Source of the DNA: Sclerotiophoma versabilis
Lineage: Eukaryota > Ascomycota > Dothideomycetes > Pleosporales > Didymellaceae
Assembly: GCA_012274445.1 (NCBI GenBank)
Contig: JAAROD010000058.1
Location: forward strand, 1,860,001-1,924,000
Length of the DNA: 64,000 bases
Direction of reading: 5' to 3'
A program made the translations under genes and the position numbers. The stretch's first letter is position 1; every line of letters starts with the position of its first letter. Below the pieces are notes generated by a model, which was not told where the DNA came from, ran no database searches, and was given only the letters and a program-made list of their open reading frames with translations. Positions 55,541 through 64,000 of this stretch are shown in pieces.

Positions 55541-57184
55541 TCACAACAACTCTAAACCAAAACTCTGAACCGTGACTTGTCCACCCAAAGCCTTCGTGGC
55601 GAAGTTAAATACACCAAACCTATAGCCGGTGAAGAACTGCCAGGTATTGGTCATTGGAAACGGTTCGCCCAGCTGTGTGAACGTCTCCCCATCAAAACTA
55701 TACCAAAATGTAGTCGTTCTAACAGCCGTAGTAGCAGAGAATGCCGGTATGATATCGGCTTCAATGCGCAGCCAGATTTCAGTCGCATTAGCAGCGAGCG
55801 TCGGGCCAGTTGCAGCAATAGTGCCGGTCGAGTTTGTCACCCAGTCAGTTCCGAGGTTCAGCTCATCGACCATAACCAGTGAAGACGTGTTGCCAGCCTT
55901 GTGGACACCGATGTAGGCGGCAATGTCTCGAAACAGTACTGCACCTGTACGGTCGCCGTCTTTCAGTCCACTTACGTCGATTCTGAATGTGCCTGCAGAC
56001 TTTGGCCCAGGGATGCGTCGCGTCAACGTGTTGCGCGCTGTGAACAGATCGTTTGTTACTGTCGCGGTACGTAGCTGCAAACCACCGTCAAGAGACCACG
56101 CGCTGTCGTCGGGATTATGGTTCCACTCCCATTCATTGCTCAACAAGGATCCTTGGAAGCGGTCTACACCGGTTGTTGCCGGTACAGTCTTATTGGTGAG
56201 TACGGGAATTGGATATGTCTTTCCCCACTCGTTGTTCACACGGACTACCTCAGGCCATCCATCTTCCGTCCAGGTCAGAGGAGCAACAACGGGGATACGG
56301 CCTCCTGGATAAGCGTCCAAGAACGCCACATAGTACCACTGACCGTCTTTGGTGCTGACAATACCGCCTTGATGTGCATTGCCAGCGTTTGGAAGCGGTC
56401 CTGCGATGCTGTCGACCAGGACACGGCGTTCGTATGGGCCCCACACGTTGTCAGATTTGAGCACGTACTCGTCGTCTGCGGGTTTGGTCACCCAGATGTA
56501 GTACGTTCCATTGATCTTGTACATTCGCGATCCTTCGATGTAGACTTCGTCTGGGCTCGTGTACACTGCCTCGGTTTTGACCTCCGCAGTGCCGTTCGCA
56601 TTGAGTTGCGCGACATTGATGGTGGTCTTGCCGTACGCTATATACATGGTGTCATCGTCGTCAATCAGCAGGCCGTTGTCGTAGTAGCATCGAGGTAAAG
56701 TGCCTTGAGAGGCCCAGTTCCAGTGTTCGACCTCGCCATTTTTTGCTGCGGCGTTCGTGCCGCTTGCTGTCCAGACGTATGTTGGGCCATCTGCGATACA
56801 ACCCATCCAGTAGAAGGTGTCGGTAGACTCTCGATATTGGAGAGTACTAGCCCAAATGCCTTTCACGTAGGCCCTGCTCGTGGCATTGTTGAGATCGTAA
56901 TCAGGTCCAAAGTTCAGGCGTGGCACGCTGTGGGATACTGGCGTCCAATTGACCAGATCATAACTTTTGAGGACTGGCGCACCTGGTGAAAAGGCAAATG
57001 TAGAGGAGGAGTAGTAAAACACGTCACCCACGCGGAAGACATCAAGGTCTGGATAGTCCTGCCAAATGACAGGGTTGTCGAATGTCTCCGCAGCTGCTCT
57101 CGCCAGTTTAAAAGGACCGCAAGAGACAGAAGTTGTCAATAGGCCCAGGCCTGCCCATAACGCTGTTCGTATGATGGAATTCAT
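55541..57184 (-). CDS. Secreted GH43 beta-xylosidase/arabinofuranosidase, two-domain
   Basis: Single exon. I start at MNSIIRTALWAGLGLLTTSV (57184) because it begins a signal peptide; the frame is open to 57340 but without such a signal. The product has 547 residues. The five-blade GH43 catalytic domain (~33-330) has the general base Asp46 (QDYPDLDVF), the pKa-modulating Asp169 (YYDNGLLIDDDD) and the acid Glu218 (YIEGSRMYKINGTYY). The C-terminal ~190 residues (RFQGSLLSNEWEWNHNPDDSAW onward) are a beta-sandwich of the GH43 C2 type found in beta-xylosidases. The likely substrate is xylo-oligosaccharides or arabinose side chains; these two activities cannot be separated by eye. Several N-glycosylation sites fit secretion. 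It is part of the wall-degradation cluster to its right. Confidence 0.93.
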   Translation of the reverse strand: MNSIIRTALWAGLGLLTTSVSCGPFKLARAAAETFDNPVIWQDYPDLDVFRVGDVFYYSSSTFAFSPGAPVLKSYDLVNWTPVSHSVPRLNFGPDYDLNNATSRAYVKGIWASTLQYRESTDTFYWMGCIADGPTYVWTASGTNAAAKNGEVEHWNWASQGTLPRCYYDNGLLIDDDDTMYIAYGKTTINVAQLNANGTAEVKTEAVYTSPDEVYIEGSRMYKINGTYYIWVTKPADDEYVLKSDNVWGPYERRVLVDSIAGPLPNAGNAHQGGIVSTKDGQWYYVAFLDAYPGGRIPVVAPLTWTEDGWPEVVRVNNEWGKTYPIPVLTNKTVPATTGVDRFQGSLLSNEWEWNHNPDDSAWSLDGGLQLRTATVTNDLFTARNTLTRRIPGPKSAGTFRIDVSGLKDGDRTGAVLFRDIAAYIGVHKAGNTSSLVMVDELNLGTDWVTNSTGTIAATGPTLAANATEIWLRIEADIIPAFSATTAVRTTTFWYSFDGETFTQLGEPFPMTNTWQFFTGYRFGVFNFATKALGGQVTVQSFGLELL

Positions 57185-58515
57185 TTCGTTCTCAGTTCTC
57201 AGTTCCCCGCTAACATCGCACACCGGACAAAATACGAGTGGACTGAGGCTAATGAGGCTACTGAAGCCTTCGGCGTTAACTATATCGGCGCTAGAAGCCG
57301 TTCCTGCACACTGGTCTTCGCCCATGACTCCCGGGTTCATATGAGGGCGGGATCGACATTTTTGTACGAGTCAATGTAAACAGCAGGTTCTGATTGGTGC
57401 AGCAATAGAGTAGTTTATCCGCTCATGCAGAGTAGGAGGGGAAAAGCTCGGCGTTTCGACATACAGCATGACGATGCTCGGCAAGTCTCCGTGTCAGTCG
57501 CGCGCATTCGCGGATTGTCTTAGATGAGTTCATAGTGATGTTGAAGGATTCAGGAATGACATTGGCGGAAAACTGGCGCCGTCGCGGCCCGTGCTTACCC
57601 GCTGCGCTGTGGGCTGTTTGCGATATACCCCTCCGACAAACGCCCTGATCTAGACCTTCACTGCAGGAACGCTGTTGCATAGTCCTATCTGAGGATGAGA
57701 AGGGACAAATCTTGGGTATAGAGCCTAGTTCTGCAGGCAACATTACTCTGCCTACGCTGTACAGATGTACAGAGGGGGTGTAAAAGTAGAGATTTCAAAA
57801 GAGACTCGCGTGTAACGTAACCGAGGAAGTGCTACCTATTAGTAATCTACTGGATCGTTTGTACAGCTCTACAAAATAGAGAGGCAGAAACTCTAGCTGC
57901 AAGAAAAGATTGTACGCACATCATTGCTATGTACAATACGTATGCAGATGGATGCAACAAGTGGTTGTGGTGCGTGTGAAGAAAGGTAGCCTTCTGCAGG
58001 TCCCTGATCCCTGGGGCAGTTGTTTCGCAAGGCGTTATAGTACCGGCTGCCCTCCCCTGTTGTTGGTGACATTAGTGTTTCGCTCACTCGTCCTTTGGCA
58101 CACTCCATTCACCAGATACTGTCAGTTTAAAAACGCATCAAAGTCACCGTCTAGTCATTGCTCTGTTAGTAGCCCTTGCGGTGACAAAAGATGCTTTGCA
58201 ATCGCACGACTTTGTAACCACCTTGCGGGCCGAATACATATGCGCATCGGCATAACGTTAAAAGCTGTAGTGCTTACCAAAGCAGGTGGAACTCCAACAC
58301 CAGATTTCGAAAACAGTGCTTAGTCGGTCAGAAAATGTATGCCGAAACCCGGTTTTTTTTCACATTCGGGCATAACTTCAGGCCGAATTTAAGAACGTTC
58401 CAATCCAGAGCTCAGCTGTGCCTGACTTCGGTATAAGTACTTGCTTGCGGAGAAAGGTTCTGATGAACCTACCTGTTATCTTCCAATTGTCATTTGCCAG
58501 TATAAAACTACAACG
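57185..58515. other. Gene-free interval of 1.33 kb
   Basis: Divergent 5' flanks of the GH43 and serine-hydrolase genes. The frames at 57423-57743 and 57910-58323 show no motif. An eight-T run (58353-58360) lies in TGCCGAA...TTCGGGCA, a small imperfect inverted repeat (58340-58373). TATAAA at 58501-58506 is only 10 bp before the ATG at 58516. Confidence 0.45.
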
Positions 58516-59776
58516 ATGGAGAGGTTTGAAGCCTTCCTCGACGATGCGACCACTAAGACTTCCAACACCATCCCGGGTGCCATAATGGCGGTTGTGGATC
58601 AACACGGTTTGTCTCGATGTCCATAGTCGCACTGAACCACTGCTGAAACCTACAGGAAACTACGTGTACAAGAAGGCGTCAGGAACCAACGGTGTCCTTG
58701 ATGATGCCTGTCCTCTCGAATTTGATCAGACATACTACATTGCATCTTGCACAAAGCTCATAGCTTCAGTTGCCGCACTGCAGCTACTGGAAAAAGGTCT
58801 TGTGACCTTAGATGAGCCATTAGACAACCATCTTCCTGAGCTCACATCCTTGCCCATTGTTTCGCAGACACTGGATGGACAGTTCAAGTGCGACCAAGCG
58901 ATTAAGCCTATCACTTTGCGAGATCTCCTGACACATTCGAGCGGCGCTACCTACGATTGGGCTGACCCTACCTTGCATGCGTGGCACGCCTCCCGGGGAG
59001 AGACCCTGGCAATTCCGTTCGATTGCGACGTCCTCAAAAGCCATAGGTATCCTCGACGCTACGAATCGGGGACCAGCTGGAACTACAGCACCGGCCTGGA
59101 ATGGACCAGTTTGCTTATCGAGCGACTTACTGGTTTGAGCTTTGAAGAGTACGTTGAGGATAATATTAGCAAGCCCCTTGGTATTGAGACGTTCACCTGG
59201 CATTTATCCCGCAAACCAAAAGTTGCGGAAAAGCTCATGCGCATGTCCTCACGTAACGAGGATGGGGGCCTGACAGATGGACCAAACCCCTTCGCGACGG
59301 AGCCTGTGAAAGAGGCCGGCGGCATCGGCATGTACGCAAATGTACATGACTATACTAGAGTCCTGACGGATCTGTTGAAAGACGCACCTGTGCTTCTTAC
59401 AAAGTCGTCGGTCGATCAGATGTTTGCCCCTCAGTTTGCCCCAGGCAGTTCAACTCTCCGCGACTTACGATCACATGGTGGACATATGTATCAATGTGCA
59501 ACTGGCAATAATTTGGATGGTGTCTTTGCCAACCACGGGCTTGGTGGGTTGCTAATGGAAGAGGATGTGAAGAGGGAAGAGTATTTCAGACCTGCAGGGA
59601 CGTTATCATGGTCTGGGATGCCGAATTTAGCTTGGGGCATCAATCGCGAGCGTGGATTAGCCACTTTTTTCGCAACACAAGTGCTACCATGGGCGGACCA
59701 CAAGACTTGGGACGTTATCGCCAGATTCGAGACAGCGGTCTGGAAGAATCTTTCCAGTGTAAAACGAAGGCGATGA
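58516..59776 (+). CDS. Beta-lactamase-fold serine hydrolase (class C/transesterase type)
   Basis: Two exons, 58516-58606 and 58656-59776, with a 49-nt intron (donor GTTTGT); 403 residues. The junction gives AVVDQHGNYVYKKASG. The serine nucleophile motif SxxK is Ser61-Cys-Thr-Lys64 (YIASCTKLIAS), and Tyr174 sits in WNYSTGLEWTS as the second catalytic block. ITLRDLLTHSSGATYD is the usual linker motif. The C-terminal third includes HGLGGLLMEED and WGINRERGLATFFATQVLPW, where the third motif is replaced as in fungal esterase-type members (EstB, LovD-like transesterases). No signal peptide is present, so it is probably intracellular. Actual bacterial antibiotic resistance is not implied. It lies between two carbohydrate-active genes; an esterase role there is inference. 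Confidence 0.9.
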
Positions 59777-60513
59777 AGCAGTCAAACAGATATTCAAAAT
59801 GTGAAAGAATAGATAAGGCTGATCACAAATGTACTGCAGGACCCCCGCTATGCAAGCGTTGTCTATCGTCACCGTGGATTACTGTAAGTGAAACACATCA
59901 TACTTACGACAAGTACCGGAGGCTCGTCATTGGTGGAGCGTAGACCAGCCGGAAGCAGCATGGCCCGTGATCCCTTGTCCTCAATAAGCTCGCCTCGGCA
60001 AAGCTTAACTCTCTTCTCCTCTACTGCAGAAGGTTGCGAAGCACTATAGTGGTTTGCTAGGCCCTGTGCTTCGCGATAATCGCTCCGCGATTCGTCTATT
60101 CCAAGCACCCCATCGGTCTTCTGCCGACTTTACCCCACAAAGTCGCCCTCAATCGAAACCATGTTGCTCACATGAGCATGGTCAAGGTGCTCCTTGACGG
60201 CATCCCTTCCGCCAGTGCGCGATGAAACCTCCTATTCCCGCAATCTCTATTTCGGACGTTTACCGATAGGGAATCTGGGGCCCCGGACTTGAGTCCTAGT
60301 TGCTTACACAATTGCGCAGACGCAATCTCCTGACAATCTGGAAAATTTACTCTTGCATTGAGGGAGCGCCCTTCGGCGAATTTGAACTCTTCCGATATTA
60401 TCACGAGTACTATAAAAGGATGATGGGCTCCTACTTTGAGCATGTACAGCCAGCAAGCTTCGGGCAGACAAATCAAAAGCGCAAGAACCCACTTTACCAT
60501 CGACTACTGCATC
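59777..60513. other. Intergenic region upstream of the GH54 gene
   Basis: 3' flank of the serine-hydrolase gene and promoter of the GH54 gene, with TATAAAAG at 60411-60418. Short frames at 59869-60108 and 60168-60500 (minus) lack motifs. Confidence 0.45.
60411..60418 (+). promoter_or_regulatory. TATA box of the GH54 gene
   Basis: Consensus TATAAAAG 96-103 bp before the ATG at 60514, a usual distance for a fungal inducible gene with a ~70-nt leader. Confidence 0.6.
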
Positions 60514-62031
60514 ATGTCACCACGTTCGGGCTACACGCGCTCCAAAGCATTTGCTCTTGGCCTGGCTACGACAGGCTCGCTTGTTGCCGCTGCACCGTGT
60601 GATATCTATGCCTCCGGCAACACACCCTGTATTGCCGCACACAGCACGACACGCGCCCTGTACAGTGCCTACACTGGAGCCCTCTACCAGGTGAAGCGTG
60701 GTTCCGACAACACCTCACTCGACATTGCACCGCAGTCTAAAGGTGGCGTCGCCAATTCTGCCGCTCAAGACAAGTTCTGTGCTGGTACGACTTGCCTCAT
60801 TACCGTTGTCTACGACCAATCTGGCCGCGAGAACCACCTTACTCAGGCCCCTCCTGGCGGCTTCAATGGCCCAGAGTCCAATGGCTTCGATAATCTTGCT
60901 GGCGCGATTGGCGCACCAGTGACTCTGAACGGACAGAAGGCATACGGCGTCTTTGTCTCACCTGGTACAGGATATCGCAATGACAAGGTCAGCGGTTCTG
61001 CCACTGGAGATGCGGCGGAAGGCATCTATGCAGTCCTTGACGGCACCCACTACAATGGCGCCTGCTGCTTTGACTATGGCAACGGTGAAACCAACAACCA
61101 CGACACTGGAAATGGCCATATGGAGGCCATCTACTACGGCGACAGCACCGTCTGGGGCAGCGGAGCCGGTAGTGGCCCATGGATTATGGCTGACCTTGAG
61201 AATGGGTTATTCTCTGGCCAAGGTGCAAAACAGAACACTGCCGACCCATCGATCACCTATCGCTTTGTCACTGCGATTGTTAAGGGCAAGGCAGGTACTT
61301 GGGCAATTCGTGGCGGTAACAGTGCGTCTGGTGCGCTGTCGACCTTTTACAGCGGCGCACGCCCAAGCGGCGGCTACAACCCGATGCACAAGGAAGGTGC
61401 CATCATTCTTGGAATTGGCGGTGACAACAGCAATGGCGCCCAAGGTACCTTCTATGAGGGTGTCATGACAAGTGGCTACCCGAGCGATGCCACTGAGAAC
61501 TCAGTGCAGGCGGACATCGTAGCCGCCAAATATGCGACAACCTCTATGGTCAGTGGGCCTGCATACACTGTTGGCAGCTCTGTTTCATTTAAGGCTACCA
61601 CACCCGGATCCACCGACCGCTATCTTGCACACACTGGAGCTACAGTCAACACGCAAGTGATCTCATCCTCCAGTAGTACCGCCCTGAAGCAGGCTGCCAG
61701 CTGGACCGTCCGCACTGGCCTTGGAAATAGCGGCTGCTATTCGTTTGAATCAAAGGATAAAGCCGGCAGTTACATCCGTCACTTCAACTTCGCACTTCAG
61801 GTAGCTGCCAACGACGGCTCCAAAGCCTTCAAGGAAGATGCCACCTTTTGCCCGCAGGCTGGCTTTACCGGAACTGGCTCATCCCTTCATGCCTGGGGTT
61901 ACCCCACTCGCTGGATCCGCCATTTCTCCAATGCCGGATACGCTGCCAGCAACGGTGGTGTTCAGAACTTCGACGCTGCAACCTCGTTCAACGATGATGC
62001 CACCTGGGCAGTCAGCACTAGCCTGGCTTAA
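60514..62031 (+). CDS. abfB: GH54 alpha-L-arabinofuranosidase B with CBM42
   Basis: Single exon, 505 residues from the ATG at 60514; an upstream in-frame ATG (60436) has no signal-like sequence. A signal peptide ends near AAAP (residues ~1-27). The catalytic domain (28-~340) keeps every landmark of Aspergillus AbfB at a shift of +8: the vicinal pair Cys184-Cys185 (GACCFDYGNG), nucleophile Glu229 (WIMADLENGLF) and acid/base Asp304 in IGGDNSNGAQG. The C-terminal ~160 residues are the CBM42 arabinose-binding beta-trefoil, with three repeats carrying RYLAHTG, YIRHFNF and WIRHFSN. It removes terminal arabinofuranose from arabinoxylan, arabinan and arabinogalactan outside the cell. The neighbours are GH43 genes on both sides. 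Identification is very secure. Confidence 0.97.
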   Translation: MSPRSGYTRSKAFALGLATTGSLVAAAPCDIYASGNTPCIAAHSTTRALYSAYTGALYQVKRGSDNTSLDIAPQSKGGVANSAAQDKFCAGTTCLITVVYDQSGRENHLTQAPPGGFNGPESNGFDNLAGAIGAPVTLNGQKAYGVFVSPGTGYRNDKVSGSATGDAAEGIYAVLDGTHYNGACCFDYGNGETNNHDTGNGHMEAIYYGDSTVWGSGAGSGPWIMADLENGLFSGQGAKQNTADPSITYRFVTAIVKGKAGTWAIRGGNSASGALSTFYSGARPSGGYNPMHKEGAIILGIGGDNSNGAQGTFYEGVMTSGYPSDATENSVQADIVAAKYATTSMVSGPAYTVGSSVSFKATTPGSTDRYLAHTGATVNTQVISSSSSTALKQAASWTVRTGLGNSGCYSFESKDKAGSYIRHFNFALQVAANDGSKAFKEDATFCPQAGFTGTGSSLHAWGYPTRWIRHFSNAGYAASNGGVQNFDAATSFNDDATWAVSTSLA

Positions 62032-62766
62032 GTTTTTGTCGATTCGAGCAATGATGCGGTTACAGTAAGCATGAGCGCCGCGGATACGCCAGAGCAACTC
62101 AACAAGTTGGATGATGTTGTGAATGAAAGCTTTTGTGTGATCTTAGCTTCCGTAGCAGACAATGTTTAGCGTCTTGGCAGACTCGATGAAATTCTAGTTC
62201 ATCTTCTTCATCATCCAGCTTTCAAGCTTCTTCTGAACAGTCCTAGTGTGGTGCTCACAATATCTCAAAGAAAGACACCGCTCACGCTCTGCGGTGATTA
62301 GCTCCACTCTGTTTGCACCCCCGGTGATCCTTGTATTAACAACCTGGCTTCACGAAAAGATCAAAATATCAACTCAACCACGTTTATTCTTGCTCACAAA
62401 CTAACACCGGGCCTAATGATCCAAGAAAGGAAGGTGGTAAGGAGTACGGATCATCGGCATACCCCAGAGTTTTGTTCCAGGAACTCGGTGGTTTCCCCGA
62501 CAAGTGTTCCCCGCGTCGGCCGAACATCGTTGCGAGAGCAGCATAACACCAAGACTTCCACTTCATGTTTTCCTTCCACAGCCTCAAAATGACCTCATAC
62601 GAGCTCTTGGCACTATGCTCTACTCCCAAAGCTTTCTGGTGACCGAGTATGAGTCCTTGTTAATCTTGGGCTCACTTGGCAGGTATTGACAAGATGAGTA
62701 TAAGTATAGCAGACAGGATGAACACTGTGGATTGTCCCAGGCGCTAAGTCTCCGGCTTCACTCAGC
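62032..62766. other. Intergenic region between the GH54 and second GH43 genes
   Basis: 735 bp with the GH54 3' UTR and the promoter of the next gene. TATAAG at 62699-62704. No gene, RNA or repeat recognised. Confidence 0.45.
62699..62704 (+). promoter_or_regulatory. TATA-like box of the second GH43 gene
   Basis: TATAAG within TATAAGTATA, 63-68 bp before the ATG at 62767. Match to consensus only. Confidence 0.4.
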
Positions 62767-63825
62767 ATGCGATTTCAAAGCCCACTCCTTTCGCTCGCAG
62801 CGGTAACAGCAGTCTCGTTCGCTTCGCCGCTCAGCACCCGCCAGGCAGACGACAAGGTTGGCTATCTATTTACCAACTTCCCCGTCAACGATGAGCAAGT
62901 CTACATGCATTTGTCAGATGGCAACAATGCGCTTTCCTACCGCCAGCTATCTTACGACGGCACACCCGAGACAGCGCGAATTCTGGAAAGTACCGTAGGA
63001 ACGAGAGGTGTACGCGACCATTTTATTGTGGCTGCACCAGATAACAGCAAGTACTGGCTTCATGCCACCGATCTGAAGGTCAATGCACTCGGGGGAGACT
63101 TCATCAATGCAACACGCTTTGGCAGCAGAAGCATAGTCATCTGGGAGTCTACGGATCTTGCGAACTGGAGCGAACCTCGATTATCTGCACCTGTGGCCAA
63201 TGTGTCTGCCGGCAACGTCTGGGCACCCGAATCATATTGGGATGCTACTCGTAACGAGTTCATCATTATTTTCTCTTCGCGTTACTGGGACCCCGCCGAT
63301 GTTAACCGCACAGGACGTTCGCCACCCAACCAGCTCATGTACGTAACGACCAGGGACTTCGAAACCTTCTCCGAAGAACAGATCTACTTCAGCCCTGGAT
63401 ACCCAGTCATAGACTGCTCGCTTCTCCACGTACCCGAACAGGGCGAAGATGTTTGGTATCGCTGGGTGAAGAGTGAAGTTGACTATAGAATTTGGCAGCA
63501 GCGCTCATCGAACGGTATCCTGGGTACATGGACCAACGTCGGGAATGCGCCTGATGGTACACGAGTCACATTTGCAAGCCAGTACTCCAACAACGAGGGT
63601 CAACTAGCATTCCGCGACAACTTAGATCCAGGCCTGTTCCACCTCTGGATCGATCAGAGTTCGACGGAGACTTACATCCCTGCGCAAGCACGCACTCTCG
63701 ATGACATGAGTGCTTGGCAATTGTCTGATACAACCAACTTCACTAAGAATACAAAACATGGATGGGTGCTCCCCCTCAACCAGCAGCAGTATGACACCAT
63801 CGCTGCCAAGTACAAGTTCATCTGA
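62767..63825 (+). CDS. Secreted GH43 enzyme, single-domain, GH43_34-like
   Basis: Single exon, 352 residues. A signal peptide covers residues 1-20 (ending VSFASP), perhaps with a dibasic-like site near STRQ. A single five-blade domain follows. It opens with VGYLFTNFPVNDEQVYMHLSDG, then GVRDHFIVA (Asp84), LHATDLKV, SIVIWESTDLANWSEPRL and NVWAPESYWD (acid Glu155). This order resembles the subfamily 34-type GH43 proteins known best from gut bacteria, where the first block is GVRDPFI; His replaces Pro here. There is no C2 sandwich or CBM, so it differs from the GH43 at 55.5-57.2 kb. Likely an arabinofuranosidase or galactofuranose/arabinan-acting enzyme; the exact substrate is not decidable. The gene is complete, with stop at 63825. 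Confidence 0.9.
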   Translation: MRFQSPLLSLAAVTAVSFASPLSTRQADDKVGYLFTNFPVNDEQVYMHLSDGNNALSYRQLSYDGTPETARILESTVGTRGVRDHFIVAAPDNSKYWLHATDLKVNALGGDFINATRFGSRSIVIWESTDLANWSEPRLSAPVANVSAGNVWAPESYWDATRNEFIIIFSSRYWDPADVNRTGRSPPNQLMYVTTRDFETFSEEQIYFSPGYPVIDCSLLHVPEQGEDVWYRWVKSEVDYRIWQQRSSNGILGTWTNVGNAPDGTRVTFASQYSNNEGQLAFRDNLDPGLFHLWIDQSSTETYIPAQARTLDDMSAWQLSDTTNFTKNTKHGWVLPLNQQQYDTIAAKYKFI

Positions 63826-64000
63826 ATGCCAGCTTTCAGACCGCAGAAGCACAAAACGAGACAAGGTCATATCAGACGCGCTACACAATGTTGTAATTGA
63901 GAAGCTTTAGAAACAGAATTCATACACATAACTCCCAGATCCTGATAATCCTTCTGTTATATCAAGAATCCAACCACAGTTTTGCTTTTCCCTATCCTGG

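Noticed and set aside
57423..58323. Two ~110-140-codon frames between GH43 and the serine hydrolase
   Set aside because: No motif and no conserved-looking composition; they lie in the divergent promoter region.
58340..58373. Small imperfect inverted repeat TGCCGAA...TTCGGGCA around a T run
   Set aside because: Too short and imperfect to be a transposon end or a supported RNA structure; no terminal duplication.

Overview
The window is nuclear DNA of a filamentous ascomycete (Pezizomycotina), most probably a Dothideomycete close to Pleosporales. The grounds are spliceosomal introns of about 43-100 nt with GTRNGT donors and CTRAC-type branch sites a few bases before the acceptor AG, a HET-domain gene, a septation-type myosin II, fungal GH16/GH43/GH54 enzymes, a fungal rhodopsin-domain membrane protein and genes on both strands without operons. 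The class-level call is inference from gene style, not from a marker search. I support 24 protein-coding genes and one weak one; no rRNA, tRNA or CRISPR was found.

Layout: 2-10 kb is lineage-specific (two proteins I do not recognise, one with a C-terminal Cys cluster; a 215-bp TA-flanked MITE at 5051-5265; a HET gene; an F-box-like protein). 10.1-17.5 kb is the four-exon myosin II heavy chain (-), divergent from a 1,232-residue protein with a ZFC3H1/Red1-type zinc finger (18.1-22.0 kb, +). After a 2-kb gap come a GPI-anchored Crh-type GH16 transglycosylase (24.1-25.6, -) and an unrecognised acidic 822-residue protein (27.1-29.6, -). Cu/Zn superoxide dismutase and transaldolase lie in tandem on the minus strand (29.9-32.5 kb). 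Then follow an SDR oxidoreductase (+), a 1-acylglycerol-3-phosphate acyltransferase (-), a single-pass membrane protein (-) and an aquaporin (-). A GC-rich divergent pair, COQ11 (-) and YAF9 (+), occupies 43.7-45.9 kb. A secreted-type GMC oxidoreductase (-), a rhodopsin-domain membrane protein (+) and RIO1 kinase (+) fill 47.2-54.5 kb.

The right end (55.0-63.8 kb) reads as a plant cell-wall cluster: a small secreted eight-Cys protein, a two-domain GH43, a serine-hydrolase (beta-lactamase fold) gene, a GH54 arabinofuranosidase with CBM42, and a second GH43 from another subfamily. Together these would strip arabinose and xylose from arabinoxylan and arabinan, and the small Cys-rich protein is an effector-like candidate.

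Housekeeping genes (myosin II, SOD1, TAL1, YAF9, COQ11, RIO1, acyltransferase) thus alternate with accessory blocks at 1-9 kb, 22-29.5 kb, 47-52 kb and 55-64 kb. All splice sites were inferred by eye from reading-frame continuity and consensus; no transcript evidence was available.
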